Position numbers and translations under genes: made by a program. From positions 1 to 64,000 of the forward strand of contig JADDOH010023031.1 in NCBI GenBank assembly GCA_016648135.1: DNA of 64,000 nt. The letters are read 5' to 3'. The notes beneath the pieces were generated by a model, which was not told the origin of the DNA, made no database searches, and worked only from the letters and a program-made list of their open reading frames with translations. Positions 1 to 12,090 of this stretch are shown here, piece by piece (position 1 is the first letter of the stretch; each line of letters starts with the position of its first letter). Source of the DNA: Agrypnia vestita. Lineage: Eukaryota > Arthropoda > Insecta > Trichoptera > Phryganeidae.

Positions 1-2020
1 TGGAACTCATTTTTTTATACGTTATAATAAAAAATATGGAAGACCATTACTTTTAAACAAACCTCGTATAGTTATATATTGCATTTCTGTTATAAAAAAA
101 TATTGTCTCAACACAAAATATTTTGATGAAATCCAAACTGAAATTTCGGAATTTGATGAGAAATACCCATAAACGTAAAACCTTATGATTAATAAACATA
201 ATAACAGAAGATATAAAGTTGTTATAACATACGTAACATAAAACGGAAGGACAACTATTCGGATACTATGAAACATAATAACAGAACATTAAAACGGAAT
301 AGAACAATTCATAAGAACAGTATATTTTAAAAAACATAATAACGAACATATAAACATATCATAACAAACGAATTGTCACAAAAGAAATCATAAAATCTGA
401 TTAACTGGAGAAAAACGATTATTAGAAAAGATCAACAACTGACCATAATAAACGATTATAAAAACATTCATGCATGAATGCGGTAGAAGTAATATTTAAA
501 AACTAAAATAAATTATATATTAATGATGCTCAAAGTATTGAGTTGTATAAATCTACACTGATCATTGTCTATTACTTTATTGAATTTTATGAAAAGAATG
601 AAAACTCATACTTACAGAAATGTAACCTCAAATATAATAAAGTGACGTTGCATTTCATTTTAAACATAGATTTTAAGTAATTACTAACATCTTTTTTAAT
701 ATAAATCTTTATTAGCGTGCATCCATATTGGTTACAGTGAGAACCAATTTTAGTTTCTCAAAAATGTGTTGAAAATAAAAAAATCGTCTTTCTATTATTT
801 CCATACGTTCATTTTTTTCAAAAAATAAGTGGATTTCCATTTAAATATAAAATTGTGTATTGAAAGATGCAATTTTATAAGTCACACAGACCATCGGTCA
901 GGCAATTTGGAGATAACGGCGTTAAAACAAGTGGCGAAACTTATAAAAGTAGTAATTTTTAATATGATTAAATGTACTTATTCTCAATGTTTTGTTATTT
1001 TTTTAATATTTAAATTGTTCCATTATGGAAATGAAACTCCCAGGTACACAGCGTAACATGACAAAGATTGGCTTTTAGTATATTTATTCCTTAAAATTAG
1101 CGAAAAAAATATTAAAATAAATATATTAAAACCAAACAAAAATGTCGATTGAAATGATCCCATCACTATTTCTTTGTGGCGTAGTTTGAATTAATTCAAA
1201 TATAAATATTTGAAACGTTCTTTAAAAGTATTTAAGCTATGTTCTTTCGGAATGCTACTTGTAAAACCAATTACTTGCCTTAGTAACTTTCGTTTTCTGA
1301 CATTTTTATAATGTTTATGAATCGCGGGACAGCAACATGTCGGTGTTCACCGGCCGGCGTTCGGCCGTCGTCTGAAAGGATATTTTTGTTAACTTTTTAT
1401 GGGCTCTGTTATTGAATTATTTAAAATTTTTGGGCATAAGGTATATTTTTTTGAATATTTTTGTATTAATGACAATGAAATTATCTTAATACCTATGTAA
1501 AAATTAATCAAAAAATTCAATTCATTTACGGTTTTTTGGGCGCTGCAATATCGGTGACGGAACATGAATTTTTATCTTTTTGTAAACATTGTATTTAACA
1601 ACCTACCCAAAAATAATAATATATTTTCCCCCAAACTTTCTGTTGAAACTATTTTTATTCAATTTATAAAAATATGGTCTTTATATGGAAATATTTCGAG
1701 AAAAAGTGTACCAAAGATAACTCTATTGCTAGAAAGATTAAATAGGGCTTCGGGGTAATATTTTTTTTGTGATAATAAGTATTTTGTTGATTTTTTTAAA
1801 CAAATGCTTTAAGAGTGAATGGGTCTTTCAAAATAAAATTAATTTAATGAATGTTTAGCTGTAATTTTGGCAACAAGATTCGAAAATTTTACACCAATTT
1901 GACTCTTTAGACTGCAAAAACGTGATTCATGTACGCCTTAACACTGCATCTTATATGAATGTATCTACCATGAAATATGTATGTAATTATGTTTGTTTTA
2001 ATAATAAAGATGATTCCTTC
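1..2020. other. AT-rich non-coding left flank, copy 1 of a segmental duplication
   Basis: No convincing gene. The stretch is nearly identical to 51812-54530, which differs by a 233-bp LTR insertion, about 455 extra bases at 52690-53145 and scattered substitutions. Short open frames at 829-1056 and 1564-1758 recur in the other copy but begin in AT-rich sequence and show no domain. Confidence 0.8.
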
Positions 2021-2024
2021 GACG

Positions 2025-2215
2025 GGGACAGTGAATGGTTTGTTTCTGCGGCCCTGCCCCCCGCAAAGGTTTATACGACCTGAGCGGGGCAGCAGGGACT
2101 CGCAATTTAGTTGAAAGAAATGTCAACCTGGCGATGATTGAGTAGAACCGATATGGAAGCTTTTTCTCTTAGAACGGTCCTGGGTAAGCGGTGGGTATCA
2201 TTCACTGTCGTTCGC
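2025..2215 (-). mobile_element. SINE-like or LINE 3'-end fragment, joined to the gypsy remnant
   Basis: The reverse complement matches the insertion at 26712-26993, including the stretches around ACCGCTTACCCAGGACCGTT, GGTTGACATTT and GGTTTATA. The A/T-rich tail lies on the low-coordinate side, giving minus orientation. The same fragment is at 54535-54705, next to the same gypsy end, so it was in place before the duplication. Confidence 0.6.
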
Positions 2216-4237
2216 TCCGTACTTCTGTTGGGCCGGACTGAATTTCTTCGTGAAAAATGCTAATGGTTCCCAATTTCCGTTCACTTGTTGATGCAGTGCC
2301 GCCCCTGCGGTGCATTCCGATGCGTCACTGACGATTGATAGGTGGGCCCCGCACTTTGGGTGTGCGAGTAATGTTGCCTGAGCCAATCTCTCCTTACAGG
2401 ATTCGAAGGCTTTTGCGGCTTCGGGCGTCCACGGTATTGTTGCTTGCCTTTTTTGTTTCCCTGCAGGAAATCGTGAAGTAGCGCTCGCGTTTCTGCGGCA
2501 CCGGGTAGGAACCTCCTGTAGAAATTGATTGCCCCCAGGAATCGGCGGAGGTCCTTGATAGTTTCTGGTCGCTTGTAATTTTTAATTGCCTCTACTTTCT
2601 CTGGTAGCGGTGTCGTGCCTGCGCTGGTTACTCGGTATCGGAGGAATTTTACTTCATTTGCGCCGAAATTACATTTTGCTGAGTTTATAACGACCCCGTA
2701 TTCCTGCAACCGCTGGAAAATTACTTCGAGGTGCGTCATATGCTCTTCGGGTGTTGTTGACGCGATCAATATGTCGTCAATGTAGGCGAAGCAAAAATCG
2801 AGTCCTCGTGTTACTTCGTCGATAAATCTGGAAGCTTTGTGCACTGTTGCGCATTCCGAATCCCATATATGGAAATTCGAATAAGCCGAACGGTGTTGAT
2901 ATTGCAGTTTTCGGGACGTCTTCGGGTGCTACCGGAATTTGATTGTATGCTCGTACAAAGTCGATCGTGGAAAATATTTTACACCCATTTAGCGCTTGTG
3001 CGAAATCTTGTATATGTCGCACTGTTTGGAATGGTCCTTGCATTCAGGCTTCGATAATCGCCGAATGGTCTCCAATCGTTGTCCTTTTTAGGGACCATGT
3101 GTAGTGGCGATGCCCAACTGCTTTCAGAGGGTCGCGCTATTCCTAGGCGAACCATGGTTTCGAACTCTTTCTTCGCTAATTTTAGTTTGTCTGGGGCGAG
3201 TCGTCGCGGTCGTTCGGCGACTGGTGGTCCTGGTGTCGTACTGATGTGATGAATGGTATTATGCCGGATCTCTTTCCTGGCGCCGTCCGGTCTGGTTATG
3301 TCCGGGAATTTTTGTAGGAGTTTGTGGTATGGAGACGATCCCGTAACGGTTTTCATCGAACCGATATACGTCGTGCTCCGTGCTCCTGCGGTGGTTAGAT
3401 TTTTCGTTGCGTCCCGTAGTTGTCGGCTTCGTATGTCGACCAGTAGACCGAATTTAGACAGGAAATCGACCCCTATGATGGGCTTGGATACGTCTGCGAT
3501 GACGAAGGTCCAAGTGATGTCCCGTCTGAGTCCTAGGTTGAGTGTGAGTGTCAGGTTTCCGTATGTGGCGATGGGTGTCCCGTTCGCCGCTGCCTTGTAT
3601 GGGCGTCCTCGCACAAGATGTCGCGGGTACACGCATAGATCCGCCCCCGTATATATGAGGAAGTGTATGCGTGTTGTTAAATCCATAATGAATAAGCGAC
3701 TTATGTTATGAGGGCTGTAGGTGCTGGTCGCCATCAGTTGGAGCCCTGGGCGTTTCCCTGGTTGTAGTTGCACAGTTGTTCGCATTTGTGGGCGTTTCCG
3801 CCGAAGCGCCAGTGGTACCAGCACAAGTTGGCCGGGCGTTGTCCACGGTTTCTGCTGCTGGAGCGTTCTCGACTTCGGCTACGGCCTCGTGATCGGTTGG
3901 CTCTTCGGTATATGTCGTCGAAACTGCTTCGTCTGTTCTATCTGATATTTAGCTCGGCGATTTCGTGAAGTAACGCCGTTAGCCCCTGGTTCATTGCTTG
4001 CATCCTGGCGTCTAGATCCGGTTTATCGTTGGGGAAGAATGGTGGTATCCGCATTGCTACCCTGCTGACTTCTGATGCTGGTGCTGGTGTGGCCTCCCTG
4101 TATGCTTCCCGTGGTGCGTACTGCAGGCTCATGATGACTGTATGCTGATCAAACTCGGCGTACTGTGGCTGAAGATGCCGTTTGATGTAACAGTGCGTTG
4201 ATGCAGGTGCGTGTTCTTCTTGTGTCGGGGTCACCAA
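2198..4237 (-). pseudogene. Ty3/gypsy-type gag-pol remnant, copy 1 (Gag end, protease, RT, start of RNase H)
   Basis: Retrotransposon polyprotein remnant read on the minus strand in broken frames. From high to low coordinates: a short Gag N-terminal piece beginning just after the TGGTGACCCCGA leader (3938-4237), a Gag C-terminal cysteine motif of the form LCWYHWRFG...C...C (about 3790-3870), an aspartic protease (LIYTGADLCVYP), RT (PLHMVPKKD, FSTIDFVRAYNQIPV, YIDDILIAS, DLRRFLGAINFYRRF) and the start of RNase H (IVSDASECTAGAALHQ). The catalytic Asp of the protease D-T-G motif reads Tyr. The middle of Gag, the end of RNase H and integrase are missing, and several frameshifts separate the pieces. 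A nearly identical remnant lies at 54710-56725. Confidence 0.88.
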
Positions 4238-4382
4238 TGTGGACCCTCCGGTTTAGGATAAGTTGAAGCGGTGTTGATGATGTAAAGTCACGATGGTTTT
4301 ACTGAATTTATTGAATTGCAAAAGCAAAAGTTGTAAAGAATACAGTAGGTACAAAGGTTACAAGTGAAAGCGTGACGTTCGG
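4238..4382 (-). repeat. Gypsy LTR, 3' part, interrupted by a LINE
   Basis: Follows the TGGTGACCCCGA leader and matches 56726-56874 of the second copy. The LTR resumes after the LINE at 7305-7382, so the LINE landed inside this LTR. The remainder of the LTR, including the TATAAAAG promoter kept in copy 2, is deleted here. Confidence 0.65.
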
Positions 4383-7310
4383 AGGTATTTTATTTATTTT
4401 TTATTTATTACACGGCTTAATAGCCTTTTACAACAGGTTTATCCATAATTAAAATACAACAAACGATTAAATGTAAAAGAAAAATAAAGGGTATAAATGT
4501 AAAAAAGTATATATACATAGTTTAAACATAATGAGGTTAGACATATATGTAAAAAAAGTATATATGCAAAAAAGTGTAAAGTAGTGATCTCAGAAATTTT
4601 TACTCACCGATAATATAGCAATATTAAATTTGAATAGCCAGGTATATATAAAAAATTTAAGACATTATATAAAAATTTAATATTTTGAAAAGAAATGATC
4701 ATATAATGATTTTTTAAATTTTGAGAGAGATAGATTTAAAATGTCGACATATGTAGGTAGTTCATTGCCAAGTTTGTGCATCCGAGGTATGCTAGAATTT
4801 GAACGATAGTTTGTGTCCAAATTGTCACAATAAAACAGCATGTTTTGGCGGGTCCTACGGTTAGGTACTTTAAAATTAATACTATTCAGGAGTTCGCAAC
4901 AGTCGAAATTTGAGTGTAATATTTTAAAAAGGAATATTAAATATTAAATCTGTTAATTTTCTTCGATCTTCCAAGGTTAGGAGATTAAGATTAGTTTGCA
5001 AATATTTGTAGTTTATTTGGTCGATCGGAATATGAAGCTTAAAATTTATAAATTTTAGGAATTTACGTTGTACCCTTTCTATATTTTTTATATGAACCCT
5101 GTAAAAAGGAGACCAAATGATGGAATTGTATTCCAACTGACTACGGACCAAGGATACATATAAGAGATTTATTACATTAATTGATTCAAAGTCCTGTATT
5201 GATCTAAGTATGAAACCTAAGGTTTTCATACTTTTATTCGTAATAATGTTGATGTGACTTTTGAATTCTAGTTTATGATCAAAAATGACACCAAGATCAC
5301 GGATTTCTGTTATTTTTTCTAGGTTTGTATTATTTATTGAATACGAAAAGGAAATGGGAGATTTATTTCTACAGAAGGATAGTGATTTACACTTATCAAC
5401 ATTTAAAAATAGGTTGTTAGAGATGCACCAATCGTTTAATTTGTATAGGTTAGATTGGAGTGTAAGGCAGTCACTCACATCTGATATTTCCTTGAAAATT
5501 TTAATATCATCCGCAAAAAGTAAAATTTCAACATTATCGAAACATTCGACAATATCGTTGATAAATACAAGAAATAATGCGGGTCCAAGATGGCTACCTT
5601 GTGGTAGACCACTAGTGGCTAGGATAGCTCGGGATGTACAGGATTTTATTTTTACGTGTAGTTTCCTGTTAGTCAAATAGCTTGCAAACCATTTATGTAG
5701 TGGGTCAGTTACGCCTAAGGAGTGAAGTTTCTTAAGAAGGATTGTATGAGAAACCTTGTCAAAAGCTTTTGAAAAATCCGTGTAAATGCTGTCAACTTGA
5801 CGTTTGTTTGTGAAACTTTCAAATATGTACTCCTGATAGATAAGTAAGTTTGTGGAAGTTGTTCTACCTTTAACGAAACCATGTTGCCTTTTGTCTATCA
5901 CTTTGAGAAGTTCTGGATATATTTGGTCCAGTACCAAGGATTCGAAGATTTTAGGGAGTACTGATTGTATAGAAATTGGGCGATAGTTTTTGACATCAGA
6001 TTCGCTTCCCTTCTTGAAGATAGGAGTGATAAAACTTGTTTTCCAACGTAGAGGAAACTGTCCAGAAGAAAGCAGGTAGTTGAAAAATTGAGCAAGGGGT
6101 CGAGCAAGCACAGGGGCACATTGTTTTAGATATATCGGTGGAATGTTATCCGGTCCTGCAGATTTATTAGTATCCAATGATACTAACTTTTTCTTACAGG
6201 ATTCAAATGTAATAAGACAATTATATAGATACATGTTGTTATTGGAATTGTGATAAGGTATGTTATTAACAGGTGTCAAGGTCGTAAACATTTTGGAAAA
6301 AGTCTGCGAAAAGGTTAACAGTATTTTCTGTATTGGTGGCTACTTGATTGTCCAGGTACATTTCAGATGGAAATTCGTTACTGTTTTGGTTAAGTTTTTT
6401 TATATGTTTCCAAAGATTTTTGGATTTTAAGGCACTGTTTTCAATATAGTTAATGTGTAATCTGTAACATATTTTAAAAATATTTTTACACTCTGACCGA
6501 GTTTTGCTAAATTGAATGTAGTCTTCGACTGAACGACTGTCTTTGAATTTTTTATGTAGAGATTTTTTTAGTTTAATTAGTTCTATCAAATCACTCGTAA
6601 ACCATTTTGGATATACATTAGATTTGGGCGTAAAATATGGAACATGAGAGTTTATTGTATCTTGGAAAATTGAATAAAGTTTTTCGAGAGATTGATCGAT
6701 ATTGATATCACATAGGAATGACCAATCTATGATGGAAGTGTTGATTTATGGATTCATAATCTCCCTTTTGAAAGTTAAGAGAGGATTCTTGCTGTATAGG
6801 TTTGGGACATAGAGTACTTAATTTGATATGAAATGGAGGGTGATGATCATCAACTGGTAGCAATTGATCGATGGATTTTACGATTGAAATGTTTGCTTGA
6901 TTTGAGAATACAAAGTCGAGAAGGCGGATATTGATGTTGTAGACAAAATTATGCTGATATAAGTTTAGATAGTTCACCATATCTAGAATCACACGCGCAC
7001 GATCATTTTCACATTCATTTGTAATGAAGCCGTCTTCGTTAGATGACCACTTTAAGTTTGGAAGATTATAGTCACCTAGTATGATGGTTTCGTAGCTGGT
7101 GTATTTCGATATTAACAGTTCGACATCTTCACAATGTTGTTTGTAGAGCAGAACATCGGAGAGCGGTGCTAAGTAAACTGCTCCAATAATATATTTTTTA
7201 GGGTAAGTATTGATCATAATAAATAATTGTTCGAGGTTGGTATTTTTAATGATGATGTTTCTTGTTTTTAGGATTTTATTTATGGCAATAAGAACACCAG
7301 AATAAGGTAT
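4383..7310 (-). mobile_element. 5'-truncated jockey/CR1-type LINE with target-site duplication
   Basis: Minus-strand non-LTR retrotransposon of about 2.9 kb, flanked by AGGTAT at 4383-4388 and 7305-7310. The paralogous locus has a single AGGTAT at about 56873, which proves the insertion. The 3' tail, read on the minus strand, is made of AATAAA-like units next to 4389. The 5' end is truncated inside the endonuclease. Confidence 0.88.
4700..7300 (-). pseudogene. LINE endonuclease-reverse transcriptase (defective)
   Basis: ORF2 of the LINE, in three main frames. Endonuclease piece 6708-7217 carries GDYNLP and DDHHPP, equivalents of the AP-endonuclease GDFN and SDHxP motifs. A linker lies at 6266-6589. 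RT at 4924-6291 is 455 codons long, with YRPISIQSVLPKIFE, STIYTDFSKAFDKV-like, SGLPQGSHLGPALF and LLFADDIKIF motifs, then the C-terminal RR.L.D..F segment. The frame closes at 4924, but LINE-like coding continues out of frame to about 4710, so the RT also lost its end. The first third of the endonuclease is absent. It cannot make a complete protein as it stands. Confidence 0.85.
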
Positions 7311-7382
7311 GACGGCGAGAGCTTCCGCTGTACGAGCCGTTCACTGGGGAAGTGAGATAATCGGCTCTGCCGACGCCGGCTT
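7305..7382 (-). repeat. Gypsy LTR continuation, truncated by a deletion
   Basis: Matches 56873-56950. At 7382/7383 the sequence jumps to the equivalent of 58356, so about 1.4 kb present in the G5 unit is missing here, at a junction with only an AT of microhomology. Confidence 0.7.
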
Positions 7383-7637
7383 ATGAAAACCCACACACTT
7401 TATTTCAGAGAGACCGTGCGTGTTGTTTCTAAACCGAAAATTTGAGGTTCATGTGTGAGTGCATTGTGATCAAGTAAAAAGTTTGTCTCAAAAGTGTAAA
7501 AGCGCAAAGATATAGAAATATATTTAATGAATGCACCAATAGCAAACATATTTTTGTTAACTTGTACACAAGACAAAAGTTTTGCGAAAAGCACACGAAC
7601 TTTCAAGCTTGAATTCTGAATGCTCGAATACTTTAAC
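7383..7637. other. 3' flank of zinc-finger gene G1
   Basis: Conserved with 32155-32395 (G3) and 58360-58623 (G5). This is probably the 3'UTR and downstream sequence of the minus-strand gene. No other gene seen. Confidence 0.5.
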
Positions 7638-9469
7638 TTATACTTTGAATTTCTCTCCAGTGTGCTTAAGCGCATGTAGTTTTAGGTCTGATTTCATATT
7701 GCAGGAATAATCACACTGCGAACATGAAAATAATTTCTCTCCAGTGTGCTTAAGCTCGTGTCTTTTTAAATTGCCTTTCCATTTGAATGAATAATCGCAC
7801 TGCGAACATGAAAATAATTTCTCTCCAGTGTGTTTAAGCGCATGTGATTTTAAATAGGCTTTCAAATTGCAGGAATAATCGCACTGCGAACATGAAAATA
7901 ATTTATCTGCGGAGTGCTTAAGCACATGATATTTTAAGTGTGATTTCCGATTGCAGGAATAATTGCACTGCGAACATGAAAATAATTTCTTTCCAATGTG
8001 CTTAAGCGCATGTAGTATTAATTGTGTTTTCTGATAGCAGGAATAATCGCACTGCGAACATGAAAATAATTTCTCTCCAGTGTGCTTAAGCACATGTTGT
8101 TTCAAATTGGATTTCCTTTTGCAGGAATAATCGCACTGCGAACATGAAAATAATTTCTCTCCAGTATGCTTAAGCACATGATATTTTAAGTCTGATTTCC
8201 GATTGCATGAATAATCGCACTGCGAACATGAAAATAATTTCTCTCCAGTGTGCTTAAGGGCATGTAGTTCAAATTTTGCTTTCTGATTGCAGGAATAATC
8301 ACACTGCAAACATGAAAATAATTTCTTTCCTGTGTGCTTAAGCACATGTTGTTTTAAATTGTATTTCTGTTTGCTGGAATAATCGCACTGCGAACATGAA
8401 AATAATTTCTCTCCAGTGTGCTTAAGCTCATGTCTTTTTAAACTGCCTTTCCATTTGCATGAATAATCGCACTGCGAACATGAAAATAATTTCTCTCCAG
8501 TGTGTTTAAGCGCATGTGATTTTAAATAGGCTTTCAAATTGCAGGAATAATCGCACTGCGAACATGAAAATAATTTATCTGCAGAGTGCTTAAGCACATG
8601 ATATTTTAAGTGTGATTTCCGATTGCAGGAATAATCACACTGTGAACATAAAAATAATTTCTTTCCTGTGTGCTTAAGCACATGTTGTTTTAAATTGCAT
8701 TTCTGTTTGCTGGAATAATCGCACTGCGAACATGAAAATAATTTCTCTCCAGTGTGCTTAAACTCATGTCTTTTTAAACTGCCTTTCCATTTGAATGAAT
8801 AATCGCACTGCGAACATGAAAATAATTTCTCTCCAGTGTGTTTAAGCGCATGTTGTTTTAAGCCTGATTTCCAATTGCAGAAATAATCGCACTGCGAACA
8901 TGAAAATAATTTCTCTCCAGTATGCTTAAGCGCATGTCTTTTAAATTGTGCTTTCTGATTGCAGGAATAATCACACTGCGAACATGAAAATAATTTATCT
9001 GCAGAGTGCTTAGACACATGATATTTTAAGCATGATTTCCGATTGCAGGAATAATCGCACTGTGAACATAAAAATAATTTCTCACCAGTGTGCTTAAGCG
9101 CATGTCGTTTTAAGTTTGATTTCTGATTACACGAATAATGGCACTGTAAACATGAAAATAATTTCTCTCCAGTGTGCTTATGCGCATGTCGTTTTAAGGT
9201 TGATTTCTGATAACACGAATAATCACACTGTAAACATGAAAATAATTTCTCTCCAGTGTGCTTAAGCGCATGTTTTTTTAAGTCTGATGTCCGATTACAG
9301 GAATAAACGCATTGCGAACATGAATAAATCTTCTTCCCAGCGGTAGTAAGTGTGCACTTACTCGAAGATTTTTTAGTTTTCGAAATGGTCTCTAAAGCAA
9401 GCAGCTTTTCATGGGCAGGCGAAGACACAGTTGGACTTCCCGAAAAAGATCCTTGTATTCTGAAGATAT
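7638..9469 (-). CDS. Zinc-finger gene G1, exon 2: 20 C2H2 fingers
   Basis: Probable nuclear DNA-binding protein. The exon opens at 9469 after a TTTATTGCAG acceptor. Its phase joins exon 1 (13370-13529) exactly: 160 + 1832 bases make 663 codons plus stop. After about 60 linker residues rich in Ser, Thr and Lys come 20 tandem 28-residue fingers of the form C-x2-C-x12-H-x3-H with TGEKLFS linkers, ending 4 residues after the last finger. The usual Phe of the finger core is mostly Cys. No finger has lost a zinc ligand that I can see. Helix positions -1, 2, 3 and 6 vary widely (R-S-D-Y, W-G-S-R, L-A-Y-S, Q-S-N-R) while the rest is nearly constant. Fingers 7-10, 11-12 and 17-19 repeat one another, showing block duplication. 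The target is unknown. An in-frame ATG at 9512 lies in the intron and is probably not used. Confidence 0.9.
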
Positions 9470-10619
9470 CTGCAATAAACAATTTAACAATTGTTGAGTG
9501 TTCTGTTTTCAATACTTAATATGACAAGACTCTTTGATTAAGCAAAACTTTTGACAGTGAAAGGGGGAAGAATATAAGAGAGCAAAAGATTTGAACAACT
9601 AAGAGAAGAGCCAAATTTGGTTTGAAGGAATGGAAAGAGCGGCAGAAAAGAGAATAACGTGTAAAAATGTTCAAAGTATTTAAAGGACAGAATTTTTTTG
9701 ATATCAGCTGGAAAATCCTGAAATGGCGTGGAATGCAGTAAAATGAATGCTATGAAGTCAAAGAACAGAGAAATATGAATGAGTAAGGACGAAAACCATG
9801 ACAAAGGAGTGAAATATTTTCAGGAAATGTGTGAGAGCGAGGAGAATATATAAATTAAAAATGCAGAGATATTCAATGAATGACGACTATTAAGTGAGTG
9901 AAGAAAATATGTAAGAAACAAAAAGAATAGAATGTGGAACTATACGGCAATCAGTCTATTGAGCCCAATTGGAAAACTTTATGAAAGATATACTATGCAA
10001 CTGTCCACTCACTACTCCAAAACGGAATAATAGGGTGGGGGGAAACTTATAATAATATGATAAATCGAATTTAAGTAATTCAGAGAACAATTATTAATGT
10101 ATATACAATATAAAATCAACATTCCCACACAAACACTATTTAAAATATTTCCAGTCCCAAATGTAGAGACTATATACAAAAAATATCAATAATGCAATTC
10201 ATCGAAGAAAACGAACATACAAAATTCGAAAAAAAAAAACACATGACCAAGATTACAAGCCACCTTTAAAATCTCTAAATGCAATACAAAAAAATATTAA
10301 CAAAATTTCATATACTCAGGCATAATTTTTTTTAACAATCTTCCAATCGAAATAAAAAATATACAAAACAATTGAAAAGCAAATAAAGAGAATATCTCAA
10401 TAAAAACAACTAGACACTATTACCTTCAAAATCAAAAACATTTCACTCCACTACTTCATCCCGTATATATAATGTAAAATAATTATATGAAACAATGCAA
10501 AGTACCTCGTCCGAGCACAAGAGCAATGCTCTTAAATGGAGAGGTACTATGTATAACACAATTATGTAATAAATGTTGATGTAAAATAAAAATATTATAT
10601 AAAAATTCAAAAGGGTTGT

Positions 10620-11000
10620 GTAATGTCTCCACGGCTGTTCAACTTGTATATAGATAATTATGTGGAAGAACTGAAATGCATGAAAATAGATGCGGAAATG
10701 AGCGATTTAATTGTATGTCGTATTACAGTATTAATGACAAACAGCGAACAAGACTTACACTCTAGTTAGCAGGATGCATGATGTATGCAAGGAAAGTCAC
10801 ATTAATATAAATGATAAAATCTAGGTGGGTTGGCATGCTGAGCGAATTCACAATAAGTACAAATGACGCAAGTATTGACGAGGTCAGAAAGAGAGGGTGG
10901 CTGCGGAAGGCTTACCATAACCAGATCCTGGAAGATCCTCCTAATGGGACGCCATGTCAACAAGAATTGTCGAGCTGCATGCGAGGATGTATGAATATGG
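10620..11000 (+). pseudogene. Degraded reverse transcriptase fragment
   Basis: Plus strand reads GCVMSPRLFNLYIDNYVEEL, the RT block containing the SPxLFNLY motif, then a frame with KRGWLRKAYHNQILEDPPNG. Stops and frameshifts interrupt it. The same fragment is at 62095-62480. The LINE clade cannot be assigned safely. Confidence 0.5.
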
Positions 11001-11639
11001 ATGAATCGAGAGATGTGGGGCAGGACAGAAGTGTGGCGTTAATCTCCCTGCCTACCTCCGCGGAGAAACGGCGTGATAGTAAGCAAGTTAGCTTTAAGTA
11101 TTATTACAGTTATTACTTAGAGTATTCAAATTTTCACCGTGCATCTTGACATTTAACACGTTTCATCTATGGTTAGCTCACTTTACGCAAACCATCGATA
11201 AGAGAGAAACAAGAAACTTTGATATGTTGCGAAATGCTAGATTTTCGGTAGTTAGATTTTTTTTAAATGTGTATTACAATGCATATACGTTCTAACACTC
11301 ATTACAATGACGAAATAATGTTTTTTAAATTATATTATTGTTGATAAGACGTTAAGGAAACTCGTGGAATTTTCAATTGAAATGTATTTCTAGATTAGGT
11401 TAGGTGCTGTTAACACTGGCGTTCCGGAACAGGGTACAAGCTAACCCCGAAAATGTTATTTTTAAAACTATTTAATAATTAATGATGATATTGACCTAGT
11501 ATTCTTTGTAATCCTCATAAATAGCCCCAAAGAATTTATCATCCAAAGAAAATAAAATGTTATGTGTTATTCTTTTTCTAATATTTATTAACGACATACA
11601 TGAAGTCATTAAATATTCAGAAATATTCTCGTCAACAAT

Positions 11640-12090
11640 CTGGTCACCCAATTACGATATTCATTAAAATAGAGTAGAAAAAATAAAAAATAATTCCTCA
11701 AATCTTTCAAATATCGACAAGTTTTAAGTGATTCACTTGTTACATACGACAAGAGACTCAAAAACTTTCACCTAATCTCCTTAAACCAAAGAAGAAATAT
11801 TACAGACCTAATGACTCTCTACAAAATAGTCAATAACAAACTAGACACCCCCTCAATACTATCACAAATATACATTAACATCCCTGTCCGATCAATGAGG
11901 TCTCCAAGCCTATTACACACTAAATTTTACAACACCAATATAGGCTATTTCTTTCCTCTACCTAGAATGATCAACCAATTTAACGAGATATCGTCCAGAG
12001 ACTTCAAACTTGATATATTCTTCATGACGCAAGCTCGGTTCCAAAGCGAAGTTTTGATAAACTTGGTTGACGGTCCCTCAAGCGTGTAAT
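11640..12090 (+). pseudogene. LINE RT C-terminal remnant
   Basis: The open frame 11811-12089 reads MTLYKIVNNKLDTPSILSQI followed by INIPVRSMRSPSLL, typical of the region downstream of the RT palm in jockey/CR1 LINEs. Upstream reading is broken. Homologous remnants lie at 35170-35363 and 62880-63257. Confidence 0.6.

Noticed and set aside
829..1056. 75-codon frame conserved at 53334
   Set aside because: Only duplicated with its surroundings; AT-rich, no domain, and it contains length changes between the copies.
3253..3711. Long plus-strand frames over the gypsy remnants (also 55744-56226)
   Set aside because: Antisense to the protease-RT region, which has clear motifs on the minus strand.
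7638..9469. CRISPR-like regular repeat spacing in the finger exons
   Set aside because: The 84-base periodicity encodes C2H2 fingers in one open frame; there are no unique spacers.
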